DNA of 64,000 nucleotides from Bolinopsis microptera. Lineage: Eukaryota; Ctenophora; Tentaculata; Lobata; Bolinopsidae. Positions 1-32,242 of the stretch are shown one piece after another; position 1 is the first letter of the stretch; each line of letters starts with the position of its first letter. The stretch is from NCBI RefSeq assembly GCF_026151205.1, contig NC_087074.1:18551240-18615239 (forward strand). Reading direction: 5' to 3'. The notes below the pieces were generated by a model. The model was not told the DNA's origin. It searched no databases and saw only the letters and a program-made list of their open reading frames with translations. Made by a program: the position numbers and the translations under genes.

Positions 1-290
1 AACCTCCTCCTCCCCCCCCCTCCCCCCATTTTCCTTTTCCCCCTTTTGTCTTTCTCCTCTCCCCCCTTTTTTTTTCAGCCCTCTCATCATCTTCCTCAGT
101 CCTCCTCTTCCTCAGACCTCGTATGCACCATACCTTCTCAGACCGTTTCCTCGTCCTCCTCATCAGTCCTCCTCCTCCTCCTGCTCAGTTTTCCTCGTCC
201 TCCGTGTCCTCCTCTTACTCAGTCCCTCTCAGTCCTCCTCCTCCTCAGTCCTCGTGTGTATGATACCTTCTCAGTTCACGTATTACATTT
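1..290. repeat. Pyrimidine-rich minisatellite (TCCTCCTCAGTCC type)
   Basis: The stretch is made of TCC/CCT triplets with interspersed TCAGTCCTCC units. This is the reverse complement of the GAGGACTGAGGAGGA-type purine minisatellite that fills 52085-54815. A sub-unit ending in ATACCTTCTCAG occurs twice (about 122-144 and 251-277). The repeat runs off the left edge of the window, so its full size is unknown. It lies in the last visible intron of the Domino gene. Open frames across it are an effect of the triplet composition. Confidence 0.85.
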
Positions 291-659
291 AAATTTGTTT
301 GACATCGTATATATTTAAAAGACTCGACCTTATAAGTTTAAATAGGTCCTATAGTGCATTAATTAGAAGATATTGCTTGGTTAAATTGTTGTTTTCTTGA
401 TATACCGAACGATATTTTTCATAAATATAGTGATTTTCATCCCTTTTATGTTATTAAAAAATATGTAGACTATTCTTCGTACCTAACTGAGGATTAAAAG
501 TATGAGAAAGTACCATTGTCATTAACCGTGCTACCCATATCAGCAGATAGCCTATTACAAATTATGGAGACAATTTATATCAAAATATCAAAATTAAAAT
601 TGTTGTCCGTTTTGGTACCCTATTTTCTGAAAACGGACAAAATCGCACGGACAAAAAAA

Positions 660-1485
<826 letters not shown>

Positions 1486-1557
1486 ACCATAACCATACTT
1501 CCTGATTTCGGTCGAACCTCAATATAAACAAACAAAATCCTTGAAATTGCCTTGGAT

Positions 1558-1765
1558 ATATATCTCTCTCTCTCTCTCTGGCTCTCTCTTTATCTCTCTC
1601 CCTCTCTCTGTCTCTACGTCTCGCTCTCTCTCTCTTTCTCTCTGCCTCTTTCTTTGCCTCTCTCTTTGCCTCTCTCTCTTCCTCTCTTTCTTTCTCTAGC
1701 TCCCTATCTCTCTCTCAATCTCTCTCTCTCCCTCTCCCTCTCTATCTATTATCTCTCTCATACCA
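1558..1765. repeat. Second CT-rich microsatellite block
   Basis: An imperfect CTCTCT / CTTTGCCTCTCT array separated from the first CT block by about 75 bases of ordinary sequence. It also lies in Domino intron 26. No exon is visible between it and the exon ending at 2020. Confidence 0.85.
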
Positions 1766-2019
1766 CAAATGCGTCATAAATCGCAAATTATAGCAGGATT
1801 TCTTCTTTTATCGTAACACGCATAGCGAAGATTAAATGATTCTTTGCGCGGAAAGACGCGCGCGCGCGTCTAGGACGGTTTCCATGTAAAGTCGGTTTCC
1901 ATGTAATGCAATATGTATGTACTACGGCTTTAGCATGCTTAGAATGGTTATTTTATATATTTCCTCGCCTTTAAGTTAAAATTTAGCAGGAAAACACACA
2001 ATTAAAAAATAGTACTCAC

Positions 2020-23025
<21,006 letters not shown>

Positions 23026-23535
23026 AACTCATATTCAATAATGCTCCCTGTAAAATAAGTTTAAATTATTTCGCCATTTAAAAAATGTTGCCCACAGCAC
23101 AAGATCAAGAGAATTAAGTATAGTCAGATTTTTTTAATTCTTAGATTTAGAATATGTTGCGTCAGGAGGGAGCTGAAATCATCTGCAAGATGATTGACAT
23201 TGACAATAACACCAGTTAAGTCCCCTAGCCTGAATATATAAAGTAACCTCAAATTAAAAAGGAATCGCAATATCGTAAGCAATGAGGCAAGAATTATTTA
23301 TTTAGCTTAAGCTTGAAAAACTCTCTCATATAATATAAATTACACTTCAATTTAAATTAAAAAATTATAAATCAATCACTATAATTTGAAAATAATACCT
23401 ACGTACGTACAGCCATTGTCCAACACAGAAATATCCTCATTCTTTACACAGTTATTTTTAGTAAAATCAATACACTATACTATAGTTGCACCAATTTATA
23501 AAAAGCAAATTGATTGTGATTAATAAAAGATAAAA
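23026..23535. other. Intergenic gap NUP42 - domino
   Basis: About 510 bases separate the stop of NUP42 from the first ATG of domino on the same strand. The DNA is AT-rich. It must hold the 3' UTR of NUP42 and the promoter or 5' UTR of domino. No motif stands out. Confidence 0.6.
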
Positions 23536-24993
23536 CTAACAACAAAGCTCAAGAGGAGGTGGGCACTCTGGTATTTTACCCCACTCAAAAGATCTGTTCT
23601 TATACTGAACCAAATCCTCCTCAGTCAGTTTTGGGATTCTAGATAGATCTTCTGTGATAGTTGCGGGCTGTGGAGCTAAGGTGGCAAATGGGTTGTTGGA
23701 CGCAGCAAGAGTTGAAATTCCACCAAATGGGGCTGAAGGGGTCTGATTATTTGTAGCTAATGGTGCAGGATTTTGAGTTTGAGGTGTAACTGTAGCTGTC
23801 CCAGTATTGAAAGGAGAAGGTTTGCTGAGAGCATCATTAGGATTAGTTGCAGTCTGAACTGTTGGGGCACCGCTGGTCTGACCAAATACTGATTGTCCAG
23901 AACTTACAGTAGTTTGCCCAAAGACAGATTGACTAGGGTTTGGCTGAGCAAAGGCTGACTGGCCACTGGCACTTGATTGGGTAAACGGAGACTGTCTAAA
24001 AGTTGGTTGTGATGTGTTAGGCTGACCAAATGCAGGCTGTCCAAAGCCAGGTGTCCCAAACCCAGGATTAGTATTGGTGGTGCCAAAAACAGATTGTCCA
24101 GAGTTATTCGTGGAGCCAAATACATTCCCTGATACCGTGTTCGCGACAGGGTTTGATGTAGCAGATGTAGCAGAAAGGAAGGGATTGCTCTGGTTATTTG
24201 ACGCTGCTGTTTGATTCGAAAATGATGATGCCTTGAATAAGTTGGTGGAGTTCGAAGTTGGTCCAAAACTATGTGATGCATTTGATCCAAATGTACTGTT
24301 TGTACTAGACCCAAATCCACCAGAGGTATTTGAACCAAAAACACTACTAGTTTTAGCAGGGAACACAGACTGACTACCAAATGAAGTGGCATGAGGGGAG
24401 CTACCAGTAAAAGGGTTTGAAACACTGGAAGAGTTGCCAAATACGTTGGAGTTTGATTGTTGCACTGTGTTAGGGGCGTTTGCAGAAACCGAATTTTCAT
24501 TATCGTTTCCAATTTTCTGACGAATCAAATTGAGGATGTCATTTTTATCAGCTTTGGCGACAGAGTCTATGAAATTCTGCACTTTTTGGCCTTCAACAGT
24601 TATCTCTTGAATGTGCTGATTGACTGATCCAGAGGTTCTTGCAGTGTAAAATGCAAATCTAGCTTCATCAACAGATAAATCCTTAAGTTCTGAAAACAAT
24701 TGTTCTATCCCATTCACTGAATAACAGGAAAATGGCCAAACCTTTGATGGAAGCCAGTTCTTGAAGTCGTTTTGCACTAATTCAGCTGTCGATTCTGCTG
24801 AACCAACTTTTTGCTTCATTTTTTGCTTCAATTTCTCATCTGGATTCAAATAGTTGAACCGATTTGGGTCAGAAAATCGACTGAAGGTATTGCCTGAATC
24901 ATTTGCATTTGTGCTAGTAGAATGCGAAAACTTACAATTACTACCAAATCGGCAAGTTCCTTGAAGAAAAAACTTGCAAACAGTAGTACTCAT
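23536..24993 (-). CDS. NUP42: Nucleoporin NUP42 (NUPL2/hCG1-type): CCCH zinc finger and FG repeats
   Basis: A 485-residue single-exon protein of the cytoplasmic face of the nuclear pore, where the family helps mRNA export through GLE1. Residues 6-24 form a CCCH zinc finger (C-x7-C-x5-C-x3-H, CKFFLQGTCRFGSNCKFSH). The middle (about 180-430) is a low-complexity Ser/Thr/Asn/Gln field with many FG dipeptides in VFG, AFG and GFG contexts. The C-terminal LTEEDLVQYKNRSFEWGKIP followed by a PPPLEL motif matches the family's GLE1-binding tail. Human NUP42 is about 423 residues, so the length is normal. The start is the first ATG and opens directly into the zinc finger. It is transcribed in the same direction as domino, about 0.5 kb upstream of it. 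Confidence 0.92.
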   Translation of the reverse strand: MSTTVCKFFLQGTCRFGSNCKFSHSTSTNANDSGNTFSRFSDPNRFNYLNPDEKLKQKMKQKVGSAESTAELVQNDFKNWLPSKVWPFSCYSVNGIEQLFSELKDLSVDEARFAFYTARTSGSVNQHIQEITVEGQKVQNFIDSVAKADKNDILNLIRQKIGNDNENSVSANAPNTVQQSNSNVFGNSSSVSNPFTGSSPHATSFGSQSVFPAKTSSVFGSNTSGGFGSSTNSTFGSNASHSFGPTSNSTNLFKASSFSNQTAASNNQSNPFLSATSATSNPVANTVSGNVFGSTNNSGQSVFGTTNTNPGFGTPGFGQPAFGQPNTSQPTFRQSPFTQSSASGQSAFAQPNPSQSVFGQTTVSSGQSVFGQTSGAPTVQTATNPNDALSKPSPFNTGTATVTPQTQNPAPLATNNQTPSAPFGGISTLAASNNPFATLAPQPATITEDLSRIPKLTEEDLVQYKNRSFEWGKIPECPPPLELCC

Positions 24994-25489
24994 TCCGCAT
25001 GTGAGAGATAGGTCAGGTAACCTTCCTGAACAAACTTAAAATTAAGATCGTGCTAGTATCAAGCATCATGATCAGCTCATAATCTGATTATCAAACAAAC
25101 ATATATTGCATGCACGGTAGGGACCTAATGTATCATTTTAATCGTGAATCCAAAATCGGAGAAATCAGTGAAGTTGGGAAAATAGAGGTGGGGTAAGACT
25201 ACATTGTGGAAGGCTATCCTCTATCTAGTTGGAAAATTTTTTAATTTTCCATGTTATCTTTAACATAAAACTTGTGTTTATATGAAGCAAAACAAACTCC
25301 CAGAAACTAGGAAATACTAGGAGGGCTTGGTAATCCAGTGGTTGCCTGAAGGGGCTTGTTGATAGAAGTTTATAGATTTGAGACCTTCTTGTGCCAGTAA
25401 TTCCAGAGAGATACTAAAGAAGGAATCATTATTAAAAACATTTACGCTAATAATCAATACCGATCAGCTGACAAGGTTAGTGTACAATT
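24994..25489. other. Upstream region of NUP42
   Basis: About 500 bases upstream of the NUP42 start. It contains no recognised gene or repeat and probably includes the NUP42 promoter and 5' UTR. Confidence 0.5.
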
Positions 25490-26055
25490 AACAACATCAG
25501 AGACACAATAGCAAATCTCCTTCGTGAGGTATGTCATGATGTGAAAGTCGAACCCCAGCTATAGAAGGTAAATGAGGGTGACTGCCTCAACCCCAAGACT
25601 ATAACAGGTGACCAAGCTCGGCTTGACGTATCTGCTAGAGGAGTTTGGACTCCATTTGATAAGACCTTTCTTGACATAAGGGTTTCACACCCCAATTGCT
25701 TATCAAACAGGACCAAAATTCTTCAAGAAGTATACGAAGAGAACGAAAAGGAGAAGAAGGATGAGTACTTGGAGAGAGTGTTGAACGTAGAGAAGGCCAC
25801 TTTCACCCAGCCGTATTTCTCACAACTGGAGGCATGTCCAAAGAATGTAAGCGGTTTCTAAATAGAGTGGCAGACCTCATCGCCAGGAAAAGAAAAGAGA
25901 GGTATCGCGATGTGGTAAGACATGTAAGGACAAGAATAAGATTCGCTATGTTAAGAACCACACTCATAGCTCTACGAGGGTACAGAGGAAAAAAATGGAC
26001 AGCAAATATGAGACACCACTATCAGAAGTCTCTTATAACCTCATCCCTGCCCCTA
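25490..26055 (+). pseudogene. Degenerate retroelement ORF fragment
   Basis: A conceptual reading runs through ANLLREVCHDVKVEP, then a stop (about 25561), then ARLDVSARGVW, TFLDIRVSHPN, and after a frameshift near 25807 continues as FLTTGGMSKECKRFLNRVAD and ARKRKERYRDVV. This pattern (ARxDxxARGxW, FxDIRVxxPN, TTGGM, ADLIARKR) recurs downstream of reverse transcriptase regions in repetitive proteins of marine invertebrates; I know it as a retroelement-associated, possibly nuclease-like C-terminal segment. One stop and one frameshift make it a pseudogene. The family assignment is from memory of the pattern. Confidence 0.6.
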
Positions 26056-26544
26056 TGATGGAGTAGATGTGTATATAATATAATCTGATTGTTGATATTT
26101 CATATTATATAATATTGGTAGCAGTGGACGATTTCCGTTACCTCTGTATTCAAGAAAACAACAATTTCAAGAAAACAACAATTTTATTTAGTATCAGTTA
26201 AATTGTGCTCTGCCAATTGCAACATATGAATTATTTTATTGTATATATATACTGTTTGACACTTTTTCGATTAGCAACTCGATAAGGCTTAGCAACCTTC
26301 TAGCAAGTCAAATTCAAACAACAAGATAATACGGGCCTAGTTAGGAGATCTCAGTGGATCGAAAAATTCGGAATACAATGTTTCGTTTTGAATCACAAGC
26401 TTTTGTTAACAAAGAAACTTGACGAGGTAATAAAAAGGGGAGATGTGGGTTAGGTATTCTGAGTGGTGTTTGAGATTGGGTGCTTTTAATTGATTTTGGA
26501 AGACAGCCTAAGTTACTTTGTGAAATAATGGATTCACGACCTTA
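26056..26544. other. Intergenic AT-rich sequence with a short dispersed repeat
   Basis: No gene is visible. At 26146-26185 the sequence TTCAAGAAAACAACAATTTC is followed by a further CAAGAAAACAA copy and ATTTTATTTA. Almost the same stretch recurs at 61465-61505, so this is a dispersed repeat. Confidence 0.6.
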
Positions 26545-27410
26545 TAGTAGAGGCTCTTACGGGCAAAAAGACGTGTATTCTGCTACGAGTTTAGAGACCT
26601 AACCGCTAATTAGACACAATAGTATGATGTCTAAGGATCGATAATATGTTAAGAAGTATAAATTTGGCCTTATTAGTCACGTGCTATACCAATGCGCGTT
26701 TTAAACTTTGACAGTCTATTACTCTAAGGCAAATAGAGTAATTATATTCATATTTTGTCAGCAATAAGATCACATTATTTTCTATTTGGTGTGAAAATAT
26801 GAGCTAGAACGGACATAATCTCGCTGAGTTATAGCTGTTTGAAATTTATGATGAACGCGCGGGTGCCAATTGATAACAACTAAATGCTTTTACGCGTAGT
26901 GCGCGTCGAAAATTTGGCAAAAACGCTTGCGGAGTGACAATATTCAAACTTCGATAAAGTATATGAAGTGGGTACTTCTCGGAAAGGAAAAATTTAGGCA
27001 AACACGATGTGACTATTTTTGGGTTGATTTAATACAACTGCAAAAAATTATTCAAACTTCAAGCAAAAAAGTCAAAGTTTTTACCACTTTTTTGGATTTT
27101 TAACTGCGCTAAAATAGAGGGATTTGTTTTATTTTTATGCAGCTGTCTTTTAGCAGCTGTCTTTTAGCTATCTTCATGCAAGTTTTGCCGACATGCCAAC
27201 AAAATTAACTTGCTCAAATTATCAAAAAACATGGTTTTTTGGCCTATTTTTGGCCCAAAAATCGGTTTTTTTGCGATTTTAACCGCGCTAACTCAGTCCA
27301 ATCATCTTGAAACCACTTTTAATCGATTCTACGGTCAAAAATACGTCTAGTAAGGTGTATCTGGGGTCCCTAGCGTATCGTGCAGACAATGCCCGTAAGA
27401 GCCTCTACTA
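26545..27410. mobile_element. Non-autonomous TIR DNA transposon (866 bp), TTA target duplication
   Basis: The left end reads TAGTAGAGGCTCTTACGGGC and the right end is its perfect inverted copy (27391-27410), giving a 21-bp terminal inverted repeat when the next base is counted. The element is flanked on both sides by TTA (26542-26544 and 27411-27413), a 3-bp TWA target duplication as made by PIF/Harbinger elements. The interior has no transposase frame; it contains a small direct duplication of CAGCTGTCTTTTAG near 27140-27170. It is best described as a MITE or deletion derivative. Confidence 0.82.
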
Positions 27411-27413
27411 TTA

Positions 27414-27967
27414 ACCATACCTGATCATTTTCTTAATGTCCGCAAAAAGAGTGTTGAGGCTTATCTGGTGAGCTCATACTTTAGTGTTCACAAATACAAA
27501 GATTAAAGATAGGGCAAAATGACAGGCAAATGGCAAAGCGCCGTTTATATTATTAAGTTATGGCGGAAGTTAGTATAAAGTATGTAATATTATGTTTACC
27601 TAGTACAATATAAGCTTATAGTTAAAAGTTACCTCCGGAAAACAGATCGCAGAATCTCATGATATGAGTACATAAGCACCACCACAACAGTTTTCAGGGG
27701 AGAATTAAAGCTGAAGGTAAAATGATAGAAGTCAGAATTAAATGAAACGAATGTCATACGCGTGGATGGTGGAGGGAATGGTGGCGGGAAACAAAATATA
27801 AAGGGTTGACTCATCGACGAGTCAAGTATTAATTATGAATTAACGGGCGTGATACTCGTTAAATATTTGTTCCCAATATTAATTAAACCGTCGAATAGTC
27901 CAACTCGGCGAGTGTCTTGGCTTGGTAGATTATAAATATACAAAATATAAACGCACTTTGCCTTGAT
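27414..27967. other. Intergenic sequence
   Basis: A stretch between two TIR elements with no recognised gene. A 61-codon minus-strand frame at 27629-27814 has no supporting features. Confidence 0.5.
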
Positions 27968-28324
27968 GTAGTGCGATGCGATGCACTACTGGGTGGCGCC
28001 GCGCATCAAATAATTCTTCTCGCAACCACATCTTCGGTAGATCGGCGAAATGCACTACTGGGCCAGGGGCCTCGCCGAGCTGCGAATGATTGACATCGTG
28101 AATAAATTTATTTTGTACCTGATACGTTCATGCCGCTAAACTAAACAGCATAATTCCATGTGTGCAGTGTAACATGCTACCAAAGAAAAAGTAAACTAAT
28201 TGTATGGGCCAGTGGAGCGCCGCGCGTTGCTCTAACCAGAGCCTATTCGCGCTTGCAGTAATACGCGCCACGTAGAACGCGAAGATTATATATTAGAAAC
28301 CGTCTCGCACAGGAGGACTATAAT

Positions 28325-28590
28325 GCAAATAAACTGCTGCTAACTGCTGCTCACTGCTGCTCACTGCATGCTACTAACTGCTGCTCACTGCTAGCAGTGA
28401 GCAGCAGTTAGCAGCAGTTAGCATGCTGCTAACTGCTGCTGTCGCGCGCGCCCCATAGCAGCAGTGAGCAGCCGTGAGCAGCCGTGAGCAGCAGTGAGCA
28501 GCAGTGAGCAGCAGTAAGTAGCAGTGAGCAGCAGTGAGCAGCAGTAAGTAGCTGTGAACAGCAGTGAGCAGCAGTGAGCAGCAGTTTCTT
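28325..28590. repeat. GAGCAGCAGT minisatellite with a palindromic head
   Basis: Tandem GAGCAGCAGT-type units from about 28455 to 28585. They are preceded at 28325-28440 by inverted copies (CTGCTGCTCACTGCT versus AGCAGTGAGCAGCAG, centred on GCATGC), so the left part can fold into a hairpin. Confidence 0.8.
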
Positions 28591-29245
28591 TGCACTGTAG
28601 TCATCCTGTGCTCAGTGCGCGTTTTGGTAGGCTATTAACGTACTTACCTACAAAGTACAATACTTTTTCTGCTATTCAGAGCCCTTGCGCTTGCAGTGGC
28701 GCGCGCCACTCTTTACTTGTGAAACAAGCGCGCCTGCACTGGCGCGAAAGCACATGATTAGGTGAACAACTAAATCGATGCTTATACTTATAGATCGTTG
28801 CTCTGCGTCGTTTATAGCTTGCTCTATCCAGAGCGGCCTTACGCTTGCAGTGGCGCGCGCCCGCGCTTTCCGGTTTTCGATCCTTTACTTGTGAAACAAG
28901 CGCTGAAGCGCGCCCGCTAGCAGTGCAACGCGAAAGCACATGGTTAGGTGAAATATATGGCTATAATATAAAACAACTATCTTGAAGGGTTGACATCGTT
29001 AAGCAATGTAGCGGGATACATAAATGAATTGTTTCACACACAATACATTACTGGGCCGCGCTCCTAGCCTGTCATTCCGCCTAATCTCTATTAACAACAT
29101 TAAAGCCTGGGGTCCTCAGGTAAACAATACATGAATAATGGTTAAATATTATTTACTAGCTTGCTAGTCTCTTGCTTGGTTCCCATTACCTAGGGACCCC
29201 AGTGCACTGTGCAGGCTATTATATAATGTTCATAAACATGCTTAC

Positions 29246-29690
29246 ATGCCATGCAGGCATATGTGTAGGGCAGGGGAAGAATTTTTAGTTAATGGACAGA
29301 AGCTAGTAGTTCCTATCAGATATAATTGTAAATCTAAAAATGTTATTTATGTGGCCCAATGTAAGCTTTGTAATTTAATAAAGGAAGAAGGTTATGAGAT
29401 AGTTGTAGAAGACACTTATTTCGGGCAAACAATGCAAAACTTTCATAAACGTGTCAATGGACACAGAGCTTGTTTTAAAGTAGAAGATCGTAATAAATCA
29501 GCCCTTTCGATTCATGCCTATGAACATCACAGTGACATTTTTACTATTGACAACTATAAATTTGCCATTTTGAAAGAATGTAACGTAACCCCAGGGGATT
29601 AAATAGGGAGAAATTTAGGTATATATTGAGAAGTATAGAAGTAGAACTAATTGCTTGGGTTTAAATAAATGCAAAGTTGAAAGATAAGGT
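29246..29690 (+). pseudogene. GIY-YIG endonuclease domain remnant (retroelement-type)
   Basis: An open frame of 118 codons (29246-29602) reads SKNVIYVAQCKLC, then DTYFGQT, KRVNGHR, NKSALSIHAYEHH. This is a GIY-YIG-like fold with a YxxxC-KLC start and the Arg/His helix of the form found in Penelope-like and related retroelements. After the stop the reading continues in other frames (REKFRYI, then CLGLNK), which are the usual C-terminal words of this domain. So the ORF is truncated at the 5' side and broken by a stop and a frameshift. No reverse transcriptase is left upstream. Confidence 0.68.
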
Positions 29691-30066
29691 TTTTAGTTTT
29701 TAATTCATTTTTTGGAGCTATATTTTTGTGTAGTTCATTTCCATTTACCACGTGTATTTTATTAAGGTTATTTCATATTTGATTCTCGATTTTTTGAGGA
29801 ATTTTGGATCTTCGTTTGTTTAGTACTAATTTAAATTAAACTAACCAAATTAATTCTATTGTAGCTAATGATGTAATTTTACGAAGTATACACTACATTT
29901 GCGTGTTTCACTGTCTAGCCCATCAACCATAATCATAAACATTATAATTGATTCACGATGTCAATCCTTCGCATCTTACCGATCTCTCAGATCTGCATAA
30001 AAGAATTTGTGGTTGCGAGAAGCATTATTGGATGCACGGCGCGGCCTAGTAGTGCATCGCGCTACA

Positions 30067-31254
30067 AACATTATTTCACATTTACTGTTACACACAGAAT
30101 AACTAATAAGCCTTGTTTAAGTAAAGGCTCAAATTGAGTTGCAGGATGATTCGATTAAAAGAACCTTAAATTTGAATAAATGTACATTGTACAACTACAA
30201 TGATAAAATTAAAAGCTTTGGAGATCTTAATACTAATAGTAAAGTAATAGGTCTATAGGTACAAATGAAACAAGTGGTTAAAATAAGAAATCTCAAACGT
30301 ATAGAGAGTAATACAGGAAGAATCCGTTCAACAGAAAAAGTCCCCGACAGTCTCTCTGACTGTCTCTAAATATTACTATTCACGTGACAGATATGCCGAT
30401 TGCCGGTCACGTGATAAGATCAAGATGTTAAATTAATATCATCCAAAATAGGGTACAACTAAATATGTCAATCTGTAGAGTAAACAAAAGAGGTGACAAT
30501 TAAGCCTTATTAAGGAAAGTGAGGTGGAAACAGCTTGTTATCTGTGTGTAATGAGATATGGAACAAAACGCCAATAAAACATAGGAATATAATAGGAAGA
30601 AGCACTGGGATAGGAGACTTAAGGTATATTAGGAAACTGATCCGGTCCTAAGAGGGGTCAGATCACGTCACCAATTAGGCACGTATAATTAGTGATGTGA
30701 TCCATGGATTGAATATAATTGACCTAGAAATGGGCTAGAGCTTCTGCCTCCGGATCTGCCCAACACACCGAGTCGAAGACCTCTCTTGAATTCGTTTTTC
30801 CTCCCAACTACACATCTACGAGAAGAGACGAACAATTTATTCTCTTTGATGGGGAAAATGACTGAGATGTGAGAATTATAGCCTTCGCCACCAGCAGGAA
30901 CCTTCAGATTGAACATTTTATTACCAACCAATAGAAGGAGAACTAGTACAGTAGTTTAAAATGACGTGTACACTCGTGAAAGGAGAGTACAACAATGTCA
31001 ATAGGAGTCGCAAAGTTTCCGCAACAAGTACACATACAAACATCATGACAATCAAATAACACAACATCAGGGTAACTGTCTGCAAACTTATAGCTTGTTT
31101 AGTTCTACGGTTTAAAAAGTGGTTGCAACTTACACGACCACGTGGCAGGTACTATCATTTAACAAGCTTATTTATTACAGAAACATTCCTGAATTATGGT
31201 CACTTAAACACACAACTCTTTTGTGCAAAAGTTAAAGAGTGCTCATGTAATTGG
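30067..31254. other. Intergenic sequence between the GIY-YIG composite element and the MARCH gene
   Basis: Mostly AT-rich with no recognised gene. An 80-codon minus-strand frame at 30689-30931 encodes a basic, Gly/Ser/Arg-containing peptide without a recognisable domain; it was not called. Confidence 0.5.
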
Positions 31255-31400
31255 GGAATGGGGAGCGTTCACATATGATGTCAGCAGCCGAGGGGGGGGG
31301 GGGGGGGGGTGGAAATGCTGACGATTGCTGACGGGGGGAGGGGGTCTGAGCATCACTGACGTCAGCAAAAATTCGTGAACGTTGGCAAAAATTGTTGTTT
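31255..31400. repeat. Diverged MITE with poly-G tract
   Basis: The sequence GAGCGTTCACATATGATGTCAGC, a run of about 18 G, a second G-rich patch and then TGACGTCAGCA with ATTCGTGAACG at the end. The inverted GCGTTCAC / GTGAACG ends, the G tracts and the order match the MITE family at 33897-34056 and 39147-39315, but the ATTACGTAAT core is replaced by TGACGTCAGC. It is a related or decayed member. Confidence 0.6.
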
Positions 31401-31550
31401 TAAATCAATTTGATTAACAATAAAACTTTGCTAATTTCCTTAATATTAGTAATTGGGTGAACTGAACTCTGTTGACCAACTGTTTGAATCAGTCACACAC
31501 TAATTTTCCCAGCCTAAACCCCCACCCAGCCTATTGTCCAGAGAGCGATA

Positions 31551-31601
31551 AGGGGTCGTTCACATATAATTACATATAATTACATATAATTACGTAATGA
31601 A
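31551..31601. repeat. MITE terminus fragment with tandem ACATATAATT
   Basis: AAGGGGTCGTTCACATATAA is the end of the MITE family seen at 33897, followed by repeats of TTACATATAA and ATTACGTAATGA. The other end is missing. It overlaps the last codons and stop of the MARCH-type gene. Confidence 0.7.
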
Positions 31602-32242
31602 AGTTTTGGCAATTTTTCCACAGGGCCCGCAACAAGGACGCTTTGAAATTTCAGAAAATGATCGGCCATTAATCTCCCAACTCCCTGTTGCTTTGCCTTT
31701 TTGAAAACCTCGACAACTGGACAGTTGTAGATATACATCTCGCGATATAGTAGGACACATCTTGAATAAGCAGCTACCATACTTGCTGCATACATTGCAA
31801 ACAGGAGAATAATGAAACATATTTTCAACTCGATGGGCAGCGTTGTCAGCCAGACCATATAGATGACGAAACCATCGAGGGGCCCGAGTATAATAGCTGA
31901 GAATATAATACTGCAATATTGGCCCGGGTCAGTGGACGGCTTGTTTGTCCATCCTCGTAGTGGGGTGATCTTGTGGATGCAATCAAAAGTAGTATCACAT
32001 TTAGGGCATTCCTTTGTCAGATTAGCGTTAATCCAATGGATGAGGCAGGACACGTGCGTCATGTTGAAGTGCCTCTGCAAACAATGACACGGCTCTATAA
32101 GTATGAATGAACAGGTGCCTGGTAGCCTACAAAAGCGACAGAATTCAACGTCCTTGAAATCTTCCCCGTCTTCAGAGTCATCCTCGTCACTCGTAGTTAT
32201 TTCGTGACCGTGCTTTTGTAGAATATTTTGTATCAACTCCAT
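31580..32242 (-). CDS. MARCH-type RING-CH membrane E3 ubiquitin ligase
   Basis: A 220-residue protein from the ATG at 32242 (MELIQNIL). An acidic N-terminal stretch precedes a RING-CH (C4HC3) domain at about residues 40-90: FCRFC, CHC, HVSC, and CPKC, which binds zinc and recruits E2. Two hydrophobic segments follow (about 108-135 and 140-165), so the ligase should sit in endomembranes or plasma membrane with RING and C-terminus cytosolic, like vertebrate MARCH2/3. A splice acceptor-like TTTTAG lies just upstream of the ATG, so a 5' non-coding exon is likely; an in-frame Met 13 codons earlier is less plausible because it would be intronic. The last residues RNYM and the stop come from MITE sequence, so the C-terminus differs from relatives by insertion. 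Confidence 0.9.
   Translation of the reverse strand: MELIQNILQKHGHEITTSDEDDSEDGEDFKDVEFCRFCRLPGTCSFILIEPCHCLQRHFNMTHVSCLIHWINANLTKECPKCDTTFDCIHKITPLRGWTNKPSTDPGQYCSIIFSAIILGPLDGFVIYMVWLTTLPIELKICFIILLFAMYAASMVAAYSRCVLLYREMYIYNCPVVEVFKKAKQQGVGRLMADHFLKFQSVLVAGPVEKLPKLSLRNYM

Larger units (their letters stand above)
27968..30066. mobile_element. 2.1-kb composite element with about 120-bp terminal inverted repeats
   Basis: The left arm contains GATGCACTACTGGGTGGCGC, then ATTCTTCTCGCAACCACA and, after a variable part, GATTGACATCGTGAAT (about 28089). The right arm (29944-30066) is the inverted equivalent: ATTCACGATGTCAATC, then TGTGGTTGCGAGAAGC and GCGCGGCCTAGTAGTGCATC. The arms are similar but diverged. 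The interior holds a heptamer/decamer minisatellite, GC-rich duplicated blocks (28670-28745 and 28830-28945) and a decayed GIY-YIG ORF. It may be a TIR element that gained a retroelement fragment, or two nested elements. Confidence 0.65.

Noticed and set aside
30689..30931. 80-codon minus-strand ORF, basic and Ser/Gly-rich
   Set aside because: No signal peptide, domain or convincing splice sites; could be chance.
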